Below, one piece after another: positions 8,454 through 17,057 of a stretch of 51,570 nucleotides of DNA. This DNA is from an uncultured Clostridia bacterium (lineage in GTDB: Bacteria; Bacillota; Clostridia; Oscillospirales; Ruminococcaceae). The notes beneath the pieces were generated by a model. That model had not been told where the DNA came from. It did no database searches and was given only the letters and a program-made list of their open reading frames with translations. Position 1 is the first letter of the stretch, and the number at the start of each line of letters is the position of its first letter. The translations under genes and the position numbers were made by a program. The DNA lies in contig CANQNK010000016.1 of NCBI GenBank assembly GCA_947625195.1, positions 1 through 51,570 on the forward strand, given 5' to 3'.

Positions 8454-8668
8454 AATAAACTCCGATAATACTTATAATGTGTATGTTAAAAAGGGGCTTA
8501 CCCCGTCACTTAACGCAGAAATCAGCGCCAATGAAGACTGTGAAATGTTTCCTGCCGCTTTATATTCATCAAACATCACGCCTAAGTTATATAATAATAT
8601 ACTTTGGGGAAAATATCAATACTTGATTTTTCGCCCCGTAATACTTTCCCCTAAATTACGGGCGAGTC

Positions 8669-8696
8669 TTGACCGCCGCCGTATTTGTGGTATACT
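8669..8696 (+). promoter_or_regulatory. sigma-A promoter of the GDSL hydrolase gene
   Basis: TTGACC (8669-8674), 16-bp spacer, TATACT (8691-8696) preceded by TGTGG (extended -10). It begins inside the 215-bp gap after the divergent ABC-F gene; an imperfect hairpin (GCCCCGTAAT/ATTACGGGC, about 8630-8663) lies just upstream. Confidence 0.65.
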
Positions 8697-8719
8697 TAAA
8701 TAAAGAGAGGTATTTTTCT

Positions 8720-9754
8720 ATGAAAAGATTATTTTCCGTCGTTTCCCTGTTGCTCTGCCTTTTACTTATGACCGGAGTTTGTGCGTCTGCCGAAAGCGAG
8801 CTTGAGGTGATTAACCCTCCGCACAGTATGCTGGTGTTAGGAGATTCGATCTCCACCGGGTGTATGCTTTACTCGTACAAGCAGGGCAACAACTACAACA
8901 CACAAAGCTATGCAAACCTTATCGCCCGCGATCTTCATCTGTCCCAAGAGCGCTCATACAACAACCTGGCGGCTGACGGGCAGACATCAAAGGAGCTGCT
9001 TTCGAAAATCCATAGCGGCGAGTACGACAGCGTTATAGATTCTGACCTTATATGTATAACGATCGGCGGAAACGACCTTTTAGGCGAGTTTTTGGAGTTT
9101 TTGCAGGAAAGCATAGGGCTTGACCTCATTGACGTTACGGGGACAAGCATAAATGCAGACTTTACGAATCCCGAGCTTATGTCTAAGCTAAACGAGCTTA
9201 TCTCAAACATAGACTCTAACATCTCCGCATTTTCAGGTAACTTTTCAAAAATACTGACTGGCATTCGCGAGAAAAACGAGGACGCTTACATTATATGTCA
9301 GACTGTGTATAATCCGCTTGACTGTCTGCCGATTCCCGATACCGTAAAAACCATTTTCGACAACAAAATCAAACTTATAAACAATAAATTAAGAAGCTGC
9401 GTAAAGCTTCAAAACAGTGAGGAGGTGTGCGCCGAGGTCATAGACGTTTATCACCTCTTTGAGGGAAAATCTGCGGATATGACAAATATGCTAGACGGCG
9501 ATATTCACCCGAACTCAGCCGGGCACAAGAAAATCTACGAAGCCGTTAAGGCAATCGTTGAAAAGCACAGCTTTGCTCCTCTTGAGACTACCGAGGCTAC
9601 ACAAAGCTTTGACGCCTTGGCAAGCAAGCAGCTGTACGACATCGAAAAAAGCGAGGGAAGTTCAGTGCTTATAATGTGCGCCTTTGTGGGCATTTTCGGA
9701 ATATGCGTGCTGACGGCTATAATTATATTCATACGAAAGAAAAAAATAAAATAA
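8720..9754 (+). CDS. Membrane-anchored SGNH/GDSL hydrolase
   Basis: 344 residues from the ATG at 8720, supported by GAGAGG 9 bp upstream; an earlier in-frame start overlaps the promoter. An N-terminal signal peptide (MKRLFSVVSLLLCLLLMTGV, cleavage likely after CASA) directs export. SGNH blocks: GDSIS with Ser43, GGND (116-119), and the catalytic Asp/His in GDIHPNSAGH (about 274-283). A C-terminal hydrophobic helix (about 318-338) followed by RKKKIK anchors it in the membrane. Such secreted esterases act on lipids or acylated polysaccharides; the substrate is unknown. Confidence 0.88.
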   Translation: MKRLFSVVSLLLCLLLMTGVCASAESELEVINPPHSMLVLGDSISTGCMLYSYKQGNNYNTQSYANLIARDLHLSQERSYNNLAADGQTSKELLSKIHSGEYDSVIDSDLICITIGGNDLLGEFLEFLQESIGLDLIDVTGTSINADFTNPELMSKLNELISNIDSNISAFSGNFSKILTGIREKNEDAYIICQTVYNPLDCLPIPDTVKTIFDNKIKLINNKLRSCVKLQNSEEVCAEVIDVYHLFEGKSADMTNMLDGDIHPNSAGHKKIYEAVKAIVEKHSFAPLETTEATQSFDALASKQLYDIEKSEGSSVLIMCAFVGIFGICVLTAIIIFIRKKKIK

Positions 9755-9761
9755 TAAACCG

Positions 9762-9821
9762 GGTGCTGACAAAAGTCCGTTACGCTATACGGACGCTCGT
9801 AACCTCAGCACCTATTTTTTT
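9762..9821 (+). terminator. Terminator after the GDSL hydrolase gene
   Basis: GGTGCTGA (9762-9769) pairs with TCAGCACC (9804-9812 region), enclosing a second small hairpin TCCGT/ACGGA, then a run of seven T. Confidence 0.75.
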
Positions 9822-9864
9822 GCGCCGCATAGGATAATATACAGAGGTTTTGAGGTGAAGCATA

Positions 9865-10434
9865 TTGAGAATTTCCAAGCTTTCAAAATATACCTTTAAG
9901 GTCATGCTTACGCCTGACGACGTTTTAAAGCTGGGCGCAAGCATTGAGCTTATCGACAAGCAAAGCTATGCCGCAAAGAAATTTATCTCTCAGCTTATAG
10001 ACATCATTGAACACTCTATGAAAGTGAAAATCTCTAAGTCCAAGCTTTTTGTGGAGGTTTTTGAAGAACCGATGGGCGGCTGCGTTGTATATCTGTGCGG
10101 CAACGAGGAGCTGATAACCGACGCCCAAAAGGGTGAGCCATATGAAAAAACAGCGGTGTTTTCACTGGAATTCAAGCAGCTGCTCCCGTTTGCCAAGAGT
10201 GCTAAAAAATTAAGTCTTGATAAAGCTGAATCGTCTTTGTATTACCAAAACGGATACAGACTCATTTTAAGACAAAACAAAAAAGCCGACGAAGCTTATG
10301 CGTTCGGACGGCTTTTATCTAAGTATCAGGGCTCTTATCACAAGAGCGATATTATTTACACTCAGGAGCATTTTACGCTTCTGTGCAAAAATAACGCCAT
10401 TGATAAAATACTTAGCATTGATGTTTTTCCATAG
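9865..10434 (+). CDS. MecA-like adaptor protein
   Basis: 189 residues starting at a TTG codon with GAGGTGA 6 bp upstream; no ATG fits better. The N-terminal segment (ISKLSKYTFKVMLTPDDVLK) and the later VEVFEEPMGGCVVYLCG match the clostridial branch of the MecA family. Bacillus MecA (218 residues) presents ComK and other substrates to ClpC/ClpP and is also needed for ClpC oligomerisation. The linker between the two halves looks shortened and less acidic. Monocistronic, between a terminator and the convergent rpe gene. Family call is likely; the client protein is unknown. Confidence 0.72.
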   Translation: MRISKLSKYTFKVMLTPDDVLKLGASIELIDKQSYAAKKFISQLIDIIEHSMKVKISKSKLFVEVFEEPMGGCVVYLCGNEELITDAQKGEPYEKTAVFSLEFKQLLPFAKSAKKLSLDKAESSLYYQNGYRLILRQNKKADEAYAFGRLLSKYQGSYHKSDIIYTQEHFTLLCKNNAIDKILSIDVFP

Positions 10435-10469
10435 CGTTTGACCGCCGCTCAGGCGGATACATATATTTT

Positions 10470-11129
10470 TTAACGGCAAGCGCTGTTTTTAAGCTTTACA
10501 ACGCTTGACGCAATATCGTCTGATCTGAACAGATATGTTCCCGCAACAAGATTTGTCGCACCGCTAAGCACTGCCTGCCGTGCGGTTTTTTCATTTATGC
10601 CGCCGTCTACCTGTATGACAGTGCTCAGTCCCTGCTCCTTTATTTTTTTGCAAAGCGCTTTTATTTTATCCGTCATTGAAGCCATAAAGCCCTGTCCGCC
10701 AAAGCCCGGCTCTACCGTCATTATCAACACCATATCTATACTGTCAAGATATGGATAAACAACGCTTATATCCGTTGCCGGCTTTACAGATATCCCTACG
10801 CTTGCTCCCTTTTCTTTACATATTTTTATGCACTGCTCAGGATTTTCTGTTGCTTCTATATGAAAGGTGATATTGTCCGCTCCGTAATCTATAAACCTGT
10901 CAATATACCTTTCGGGATCTGTTATCATCAGATGAACGTCAAAAGAAAGCTTGCTTACCCTCTTTGCGCTTTTTAGAACCGGCAGACCAAAGCTTATGTT
11001 GTTTACAAAAACTCCGTCCATTACATCGAAATGTATACAGTCGGCGCCTGCAAGCTCTGCACGCTTTATCTCACTCTCTAAATTTGCAAGATCACACCCA
11101 AGTATCGACGCGGAAACCTTAATTTTCAT
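10470..11129 (-). CDS. rpe: Ribulose-phosphate 3-epimerase
   Basis: 219 residues from the ATG at 11129 (AAGGGAAGTGAC just upstream); a longer ORF start at 11174 would overlap the upstream gene's end. TIM barrel interconverting ribulose 5-phosphate and xylulose 5-phosphate in the pentose phosphate pathway. Signatures: SASILGCDLANLESEI, FDVMDGVFVNNISFG with the metal/catalytic Asp, DVHLMI, VEPGFGGQGF and QVDGGIN. It follows the uridine-kinase-like gene by about 28 bp, so both are probably one transcript. A ribose 5-phosphate isomerase gene (rpiB) lies separately at 22136. Confidence 0.96.
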   Translation of the reverse strand: MKIKVSASILGCDLANLESEIKRAELAGADCIHFDVMDGVFVNNISFGLPVLKSAKRVSKLSFDVHLMITDPERYIDRFIDYGADNITFHIEATENPEQCIKICKEKGASVGISVKPATDISVVYPYLDSIDMVLIMTVEPGFGGQGFMASMTDKIKALCKKIKEQGLSTVIQVDGGINEKTARQAVLSGATNLVAGTYLFRSDDIASSVVKLKNSACR

Positions 11130-11157
11130 TTTGTCACTTCCCTTTACAAAATTCTTT

Positions 11158-12069
11158 TCAGTAGTTAAATACACTTCCCCCTATAAATTCCCGCACAAGT
11201 GAATTTGCCGGAACAAGCTTTTCATTTATCGGTTCCGCAGACTCAAGAGCGCTGTACAGCTCCCTGGCGTGCGGCTTCTGAGCGCTTTCGTTTGATATCT
11301 CACTCAACCCTTTTATATCAAACGAGCGGTATGCTCCTATCTCATACGGGATGAAGGTGTCTATCAGAAAATCTGCTCTGCCCTTATACGGTATGATATA
11401 TTTGTTTGCACCCTCTTCTACCTTTGAAAAAAGCGACAGCGTATCCTCAAAACTTCTGTTTCTGAAAAAGCTGTCTCTCGTAAGTCTTCTCAACAGCCTT
11501 ATTTCGGCCCGCTTAAGACTTTTATCCCTGTATTTAACCCGTGTGTCAGGGCTTAAATATATATGCTGTGTAAAATCGGTATTGTATCCCGTAACTTCGG
11601 GATTAAGCGCATGTATCCCTTCGATAACCACAAGGTCGTTCCGCTTTCTTTTCAGCTTTACAAAACCGTCCCTCGACTGGTGCTTGAAGTTAAATATCGG
11701 GATATCTATCTCCTCGCAGTTGGCTATTTTTACAAGATGCCTCTGCAAAAGCGGAATGTCCAGCCTTGCAGGCGCTTCAAGATCTACGCCCTCCTCGCTT
11801 TCAAGCGGGGTGAAGTAGTTGTCCATTGATATGGTGTGCGTTTCTATTCCCATTGAGTCGAGCTGCATTTCTATTTTAAGCGCGGTAGTAGTCTTTCCCG
11901 CCCCGGATGGGCCGGACAAAAGTATTATCGGTCTTGAAATTATGCAGGACATAATGCTCTCGGCTATCTCATTTATTCTGTCGGCATATGCCTTTTCGCA
12001 TTCAGTTATATATCCCTCGGCGTCTGACTTAATTTGATAGTTTATCTCTTCAAGCTTAACCTGATTCAT
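11158..12069 (-). CDS. Uridine kinase-like P-loop nucleoside kinase
   Basis: 303 residues. P-loop GPSGAGKTT at 53-61, followed by the phosphoribulokinase/uridine kinase pattern: substrate-binding DNYF in SMDNYFTP, FNFKHQSRDGFV, and VIEGIHALNPEVTGYNTDF. Longer than plain Udk (about 210 residues), with about 45 extra N-terminal residues and a C-terminal extension. It resembles the threonyl-tRNA-synthetase-type or long uridine-kinase family common in Clostridia. It phosphorylates uridine/cytidine, or a related substrate, with ATP or GTP. AAGGAG is 8 bp before the ATG. Probably co-transcribed with rpe. Confidence 0.82.
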   Translation of the reverse strand: MNQVKLEEINYQIKSDAEGYITECEKAYADRINEIAESIMSCIISRPIILLSGPSGAGKTTTALKIEMQLDSMGIETHTISMDNYFTPLESEEGVDLEAPARLDIPLLQRHLVKIANCEEIDIPIFNFKHQSRDGFVKLKRKRNDLVVIEGIHALNPEVTGYNTDFTQHIYLSPDTRVKYRDKSLKRAEIRLLRRLTRDSFFRNRSFEDTLSLFSKVEEGANKYIIPYKGRADFLIDTFIPYEIGAYRSFDIKGLSEISNESAQKPHARELYSALESAEPINEKLVPANSLVREFIGGSVFNY

Positions 12070-12162
12070 TATCCGGACTCCTTTTCAGATATATAATTGC
12101 GGGGCAGGCCCCTTATTGAATATTAACACATTTTATCCCGTTTTACAATAGTTTATGCAATC

Positions 12163-12189
12163 ACCCGATATTATTTTTCGCATATAATG
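12163..12189 (+). promoter_or_regulatory. Candidate sigma-K promoter of dpaAB
   Basis: AC at 12163-12164, a 16-bp spacer, then CATATAATG at 12181-12189, close to the mother-cell sigma-K consensus (AC / CATANNNTA). In Bacillus dpaAB is transcribed by sigma-K, which makes this match worth recording. Pattern seen; assignment is inference. Confidence 0.5.
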
Positions 12190-12245
12190 AAATAAAGAAA
12201 ATGATACTTTCAAAAAAGCCCCTGCGGGCTGAAGGAGCGAAGCAT

Positions 12246-13121
12246 ATGAAAAAAAAACTAAGTGTGCTTATAGCAGGCGGAGATTACCGTCAGACCTATA
12301 TAGCAGGATACTTTATCAAATATTTTGACAAAATATATACAATAGGCTTTAATCAGACCTTAAGCTTTAACGAAATAACTCATCTTGAAGATATAAGCGA
12401 CTTAAAGGATAACATTGACGTTCTGGTACTGCCTCCCGTCGCTACTAACGACGGTGTAACAGTTAATACTCCGTTTTACAACAAAAACCTTTATCTGGAC
12501 ACCGTTTTTGACAAGCTTTGCCCGGGTGCCAAGATTTTCGGCGGAAACTTAAGTGACGATCTTTCAGCTGTGCTTATTTCGTCCGGATTTACCGTGACGG
12601 ACTATTTTAAAAACGAAAAGCTTATTCTTGCAAATACAATTCCCACGGCGGAGGGCGCTTTGCAGCTTGCACTGGAGGAAACCCCATACGTTTTGCGCGG
12701 CGCAAAAACAGCAGTTATGGGCTTCGGCAGAGTGGGCAGCGAAACCGCAAGGCTCTTTAAAAACGTGGGCGCAAATGTTTTTGTTTTTGACAGAAAAGCC
12801 GACAAGCGCAAGACTGCTGAGGAAATGGGACTTTCCGCCCTTTCGTTTGACAGCGATAAAATATACTCCTCAGATATAATTATTAACACAGTGCCTGCTT
12901 TGGTTCTTACAAAGGATATACTAAAAAAATTGAGCACCGATACGCTTATTATAGACCTTGCTTCAAAACCCGGCGGTGTTGATCTCAGCTATGCCAAGCT
13001 AAGAGGCTTAAACGTTATCTGGGCGCTTTCGCTTCCCGGAAAGGTGGCTCCCGTTACAAGCGGGGAAATTATTGCAAAAACAATAATCTCCTGTCTTGGA
13101 CTCGGAGGTGGCATATGGTAA
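12246..13121 (+). CDS. dpaA: Dipicolinate synthase subunit A
   Basis: 291 residues from the ATG at 12246 (GAAGGAG 9 bp upstream). N-terminal domain beginning KKKLSVLIAGGDYRQTYIA, then a Rossmann fold with AVMGFGRVGSETARLF (about 155-170), as in DpaA/SpoVFA. With DpaB it oxidises dihydroxy-tetrahydrodipicolinate to dipicolinic acid in the mother cell; the product loads into the spore core with calcium. Many Clostridia lack this pair and use EtfA instead, so its presence is informative. It overlaps dpaB by 7 bp. It is a clear sign of a spore-forming lineage. Confidence 0.94.
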   Translation: MKKKLSVLIAGGDYRQTYIAGYFIKYFDKIYTIGFNQTLSFNEITHLEDISDLKDNIDVLVLPPVATNDGVTVNTPFYNKNLYLDTVFDKLCPGAKIFGGNLSDDLSAVLISSGFTVTDYFKNEKLILANTIPTAEGALQLALEETPYVLRGAKTAVMGFGRVGSETARLFKNVGANVFVFDRKADKRKTAEEMGLSALSFDSDKIYSSDIIINTVPALVLTKDILKKLSTDTLIIDLASKPGGVDLSYAKLRGLNVIWALSLPGKVAPVTSGEIIAKTIISCLGLGGGIW

Positions 13122-13705
13122 ACACTCTCGAAGGACTTAAAATAGGCTACTGCATAACCGGATCGTTCTGCACCTTTGAAAAGGCTTTCGCAGCTCTTGC
13201 GCAGCTGGTCTCCACAAAGGCAGAGGTCACGCCTATAATGTCTTTTAACGCAGCTCAATTAGACACGCGTTTCGGAAAGGCAAAGGATCACATTGAAAGG
13301 CTTGAGCGCACCACGGGAAAGAAAGTTATCAAAACAATCGAGGACGCCGAACCTATAGGCCCTAAAAAACTTTACGATATCATTGTGGTAGCTCCTTGCA
13401 CGGCAAATACCCTTGCAAAGCTCGCCGTCGGGATAACCGACACTCCCGTAACTATGGCGGTGAAATCACACATAAGAAACTCCCGCCCGGTGCTTATAGG
13501 AATTTCTACAAACGACGCTTTGGCAGCAGCCGCAAAAAATATCGGCGCTTTGCAAAATTACAAAAACTATTACTTCGTACCCTACACCCAGGACGATTAC
13601 CTCAACAAGCCGAATTCAATCGTCGCTCGGTTTGAGCTTATTCCCGAAGCTATTGTCAAGGCCATGAATGCAATTCAGATTCAGCCGCTTATCTTCAGAA
13701 AATAA
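13115..13705 (+). CDS. dpaB: Dipicolinate synthase subunit B (flavoprotein)
   Basis: 196 residues of the Flavodoxin-like HFCD fold (DpaB/SpoVFB). It begins near GLKIGYCITGSFCTFEKAF, with the phosphate-binding APCTANTLAKLA (about 93-104) and a conserved GISTNDALAAAAKNIG. The Start ATGG overlaps the end of dpaA and is preceded by CGGAGGTGG, indicating translational coupling of the two subunits. A strong hairpin terminator follows at 13730-13767. Acts in the mother cell during sporulation. Confidence 0.94.
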   Translation: MVNTLEGLKIGYCITGSFCTFEKAFAALAQLVSTKAEVTPIMSFNAAQLDTRFGKAKDHIERLERTTGKKVIKTIEDAEPIGPKKLYDIIVVAPCTANTLAKLAVGITDTPVTMAVKSHIRNSRPVLIGISTNDALAAAAKNIGALQNYKNYYFVPYTQDDYLNKPNSIVARFELIPEAIVKAMNAIQIQPLIFRK

Positions 13706-13729
13706 GCTTTTGATCCCGTTACCTGGTTT

Positions 13730-13767
13730 CACCCGATAGGAGCATTTATCCTATCGGGTGATTTTTT
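13730..13767 (+). terminator. Terminator of dpaAB (possibly bidirectional)
   Basis: A perfect 12-bp stem (CACCCGATAGGA, 13730-13741, with 13749-13760) and a seven-base loop, followed by ATTTTTT. It lies between convergent dpaB and ahcY; no long T run exists in the other direction. Confidence 0.9.
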
Positions 13768-13770
13768 CGT

Positions 13771-15027
13771 TTAACCGTTTTCCTGCCATGAGTTTAAATA
13801 TCTCTCCTGCTCCGAGGTGAGTTTATCTATCTCGATCCCCCAGAATTTAAGCTTTCTGTTTGCTACCTCTTTATCTATCTCCCTTGGGACGTCTATTATC
13901 ATAGTTTTCGTCTTTCCCCTGTTTTTCACCAGATACTGAGCGGAAAGCGCCTGTATAGCAAAGGACATATCCATTATCTCTGCCGGGTGTCCGTCTCCCG
14001 CCGCAAGATTAACAAGCCTGCCCTCTGAAATTACATAAACAACATTTCCGTTTGAAAGCTCATAGCCCTTTATATTGTTTCTTGCCGGCTTTACGCTTAC
14101 CGCTATTTCCTTCAGCGCCGACACATCTACCTCGCAGTCAAAATGCCCGGCATTGCACATAATCGCGCCGTTTTTCATATTCATAAAAGATTTCTCTGTT
14201 ATAACATCCTTGCAGCCCGTTACCGTTATAAAAAAGTCACCGAGCTTTGCCGCCTCTTCCATCTTCATAACCCTAAAGCCGTCCATTACCGCTTCCATTG
14301 CCTTAATCGGGTCTATCTCTGTCACTATAACAGACGCGCCAAGCCCCTTTGCTCTCATTGCAACGCCCTTGCCGCACCAGCCGTATCCCGCAACGACCAC
14401 GTTTTTTCCCGCAACTATAAGATTTGTGGTTCGGTTTATTCCGTCCCACACCGACTGACCCGTTCCGTAGCGGTTGTCAAACAAATGCTTGCAGTCCGCG
14501 TTGTTTACAAGCACCATCGGAAATTTAAGCGCTTTGTTTTTGTTCATATTTATAAGACGTATTATCCCTGTGGTCGTCTCCTCACAGCCGCCTATTACGT
14601 TCTTAATAAGCTCAGGATACTCGCTGTGGATCAGATTCACAAGGTCTCCCCCGTCGTCTATGATTATATTCGGAGCCGCCTTTATAACACTTTCGATATG
14701 CCTGTGATATTCCTCGTCAGTCGCGTTATACCAGGCGAAAACATTCAGCCCCGAGTGAACTAGCGCCGCCGCAACATCGTCCTGCGTGGAAAGCGGATTC
14801 GATCCCGTGACAAACATCTGTGCCCCTCCGGCAGAAAGCACTCTGCAAAGATATGCGGTTTTTGCCTCAAGATGTACCGACAGCGCTATCTTGATTCCTT
14901 CAAACGGCTTGCTCTTGGAAAACTCCTCCTCAACAGAACGCAAAATCGGCATATTCGCCTTTGCCCACTCGATCTTTAACTCTCCGCTTTGCCAAAGGCA
15001 TACATCTCTTATTTCACTCATTTTCAT
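13771..15027 (-). CDS. ahcY: Adenosylhomocysteinase
   Basis: 418 residues from the ATG at 15027, chosen for AAAGGA 6 bp upstream; it overlaps the preceding thioesterase gene by 14 bp. Cleaves S-adenosylhomocysteine to adenosine and homocysteine, recycling the product of SAM-dependent methylation. Visible are the substrate-binding DDGGDLVNLIHSEYPEL, the NAD-binding VVVAGYGWCGKGVAMRAKG (about 205-223), and NAGHFDCEVDV. It belongs to the shorter form lacking the roughly 40-residue insert of plant/proteobacterial enzymes. NAD is a tightly bound cofactor. Confidence 0.95.
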   Translation of the reverse strand: MKMSEIRDVCLWQSGELKIEWAKANMPILRSVEEEFSKSKPFEGIKIALSVHLEAKTAYLCRVLSAGGAQMFVTGSNPLSTQDDVAAALVHSGLNVFAWYNATDEEYHRHIESVIKAAPNIIIDDGGDLVNLIHSEYPELIKNVIGGCEETTTGIIRLINMNKNKALKFPMVLVNNADCKHLFDNRYGTGQSVWDGINRTTNLIVAGKNVVVAGYGWCGKGVAMRAKGLGASVIVTEIDPIKAMEAVMDGFRVMKMEEAAKLGDFFITVTGCKDVITEKSFMNMKNGAIMCNAGHFDCEVDVSALKEIAVSVKPARNNIKGYELSNGNVVYVISEGRLVNLAAGDGHPAEIMDMSFAIQALSAQYLVKNRGKTKTMIIDVPREIDKEVANRKLKFWGIEIDKLTSEQERYLNSWQENG

Positions 15028-15454
15028 ACCAGTCCTTTCTGCCCTCGGCATCTTTGAAAATTCGGTATATTTCAGGATAATCGTTTTTTGTTCTTACCGG
15101 TCTGAAATCCTTTGACACAAAGCAATGAGTGCTCTCGCCCTCTGCGGAAAGCTTCCCGGTCGTAAGGTTGTAAAGCTTGTACGCCACTTTAAAACGCACT
15201 CCCGAAAACTCACAGATCATCATACAAACCTTAAACTCATCTTGAAACCTCACGGGAGAGTGATACTTGCAGGATACCGACAAGACGGGTATCATAACTC
15301 CCATTTCCTCCATTTTTTCATAACCGAAACCAATCTCGTCCAGCCACCATATTCTCGCCTCCTCAAACCACCTTATATAGTTTGAGTGGTGTACTATTCC
15401 CATTCCGTCAGTTTCATAGTAAAACGCTTTTCTTGTAAAGTTTTTTACCTCCAT
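15014..15454 (-). CDS. Acyl-CoA thioesterase, YbgC/4HBT hotdog family
   Basis: 146 residues with the hotdog-fold signature YYETDGMGIVHHSNYIRWFE (about 13-32), where the Asp/Tyr-His motif of the 4-hydroxybenzoyl-CoA/YbgC thioesterases is recognisable. It hydrolyses acyl- or aryl-CoA thioesters in the cytoplasm. First gene of a two-gene operon with ahcY (14-bp overlap), under a consensus promoter at 15546-15574. The pairing with ahcY has no obvious metabolic logic. Natural substrate unknown; the neighbouring paaK could supply arylacetyl-CoA, but that is speculation. Confidence 0.85.
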   Translation of the reverse strand: MEVKNFTRKAFYYETDGMGIVHHSNYIRWFEEARIWWLDEIGFGYEKMEEMGVMIPVLSVSCKYHSPVRFQDEFKVCMMICEFSGVRFKVAYKLYNLTTGKLSAEGESTHCFVSKDFRPVRTKNDYPEIYRIFKDAEGRKDWYENE

Positions 15455-15545
15455 ATATTTCTTCCTCTCATTTTTGTTTTATCGTAGATTTTCCTTCCAA
15501 AACCAAGAAATAAAAAGGTACAATTTCATCTTTTAACTGAATAGT

Positions 15546-15574
15546 ATTATATAATTTAACTTTAAATATGTCAA
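15546..15574 (-). promoter_or_regulatory. sigma-A promoter of thioesterase-ahcY
   Basis: Minus strand TTGACA (15569-15574) and TATAAT (15546-15551), 17 bp apart: a perfect consensus. Confidence 0.85.
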
Positions 15575-15595
15575 GAATATACAGCCTTTATACGC

Positions 15596-15630
15596 AAAAA
15601 GGGCTTTGGCATTTTTACTGTGCCAAAGCC
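15596..15630 (-). terminator. Terminator of paaK
   Basis: GGCTTTGGCA/TGCCAAAGCC (15602-15611 with 15621-15630) with a nine-base loop, followed on the minus strand by CTTTTT. Confidence 0.82.
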
Positions 15631-15674
15631 ACATTCCTATTCGATTTCACTATTCGTTTGTAAGGCTTGTGGCC

Positions 15675-16982
15675 TTACACAAGCTTTCTTCTGTCAATTA
15701 CTCTTACCGCCTTGCCCTCGCTTCTTGTGATCGACTTCGGCGCGACAAGGTGGATCTTCGGATTGATTCCCAGTACCGATTTCATAGCAGCTACAAGCTT
15801 CTTAACATTTGCTTCTTTAGCTTCGGCATTATCAAGCAGCTTTTCGTCATCAACTTCAACAGAAACATCAAGCGTGTCTGTGTTGTTTACCCTATCAACC
15901 TCTATAAGATAGTTAGGAGAATATCCCTGATCTATCAATACCGTTTCTATCTGCGACGGGAACACATTTACTCCGCGGATGATAAGCATATCGTCGCTTC
16001 TGCCCATTGGCTTTGTCATCTTGATAAGCGTTCTTCCGCACGAACACTTTTTCCTCGAAAGAACACATATATCTCTGGTTCTGTATCTTAAAAGAGGAAA
16101 AGCTTCTTTGGTTATGCTGGTAAATACGAGCTCTCCCTTTTCGCCCTCCGGCAAAACCTCTCCCGTTTCGGGATCTATTATCTCTGGTATAAAGTGATCT
16201 TCGCAGATGTGCATTCCCGTCTGCTCCTCGCACTCAAACGAAACTCCCGGTCCGCTTATCTCGGTAAGTCCGTAAATATCATAAGCCTTTATTCCCAATA
16301 GCTTTTCTATTTCCTTACGCATCTGCTCTGTCCAAGGCTCTGCACCGAAAATTCCCGCTTTAAGCTTTATGTCGTCGGTAGTGTAACCCATATCGTGCAG
16401 AGTCTCTCCTATGTACGCCGCATAAGACGGCGTGCAGCAAAGTATTGTTGAGCCGAGGTCTCTCATAAACTGGATCTGTCTTTCGGTGTTTCCGGATGAC
16501 ATCGGCAGTGTAAGACAGCCTACCTTGTGCGATCCTCCGTTGAGTCCCGGTCCGCCTGTAAAAAGTCCGTAGCCGTAGCAAACCTGACAAACATCTTCAT
16601 TCGTTCCGCCTGCCGCTACAACAGCTCTTGCACAGCACTCCTCCCATATGTCGATATCAGGCTGAGTGTAAAACGCTACTACTCTTTTTCCGGTAGTTCC
16701 GCTTGTCGACTGAATCCTTACACAGTCAGACAAAGGTCTTGCTAAAAGTCCGTATGGATATGCCTCTCTTAAGTCGTCCTTGGTCAAAAAAGGAAGCCTG
16801 GAAAGGTCAGACAACTCCTTAATATCTTCGGGAGCAACGCCTTTTTCCTCCATTTTCTTACGATAGTAAGGAACATTGTCCCAAACGTACTTTACCTGCT
16901 TGATAAGCCTCTCTGTCTGAAGCTTTTTCATCGAGTCTGTATCCATACACTCGATTTCTTTCTGATAATAATTCTTCTCCAC
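15675..16982 (-). CDS. paaK: Phenylacetate-CoA ligase
   Basis: 435 residues starting at GTG with AAAGGACGG 9 bp upstream. Adenylate-forming enzyme: P-loop-like SGTTGKR in IQSTSGTTGKRVVAF, YGLTEISGPG (A5-type motif), and RSDDMLIIRGVNVFPSQIE near the C-terminal hinge. It couples ATP hydrolysis to CoA thioester formation from phenylacetate or other aryl acids. With iorA and iorB just upstream, it fits reversible conversion between aryl acids, aryl-CoA and aryl pyruvates during amino-acid fermentation or synthesis in anaerobes. A cysteine set (KKCSCGRTL) resembles a small metal-binding loop seen in this family. Confidence 0.93.
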   Translation of the reverse strand: MEKNYYQKEIECMDTDSMKKLQTERLIKQVKYVWDNVPYYRKKMEEKGVAPEDIKELSDLSRLPFLTKDDLREAYPYGLLARPLSDCVRIQSTSGTTGKRVVAFYTQPDIDIWEECCARAVVAAGGTNEDVCQVCYGYGLFTGGPGLNGGSHKVGCLTLPMSSGNTERQIQFMRDLGSTILCCTPSYAAYIGETLHDMGYTTDDIKLKAGIFGAEPWTEQMRKEIEKLLGIKAYDIYGLTEISGPGVSFECEEQTGMHICEDHFIPEIIDPETGEVLPEGEKGELVFTSITKEAFPLLRYRTRDICVLSRKKCSCGRTLIKMTKPMGRSDDMLIIRGVNVFPSQIETVLIDQGYSPNYLIEVDRVNNTDTLDVSVEVDDEKLLDNAEAKEANVKKLVAAMKSVLGINPKIHLVAPKSITRSEGKAVRVIDRRKLV

Positions 16983-17057
16983 TTAAATTCCCGTCCTTTT
17001 CAAGATGTTATTTATCTAACGGCGATATGCTCGCCGAAAAAGCCGTTTTCCCGCCCT

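Noticed and set aside
14143-14763. 206-residue plus-strand ORF
   Set aside because: Antisense to ahcY, whose motifs are unambiguous.
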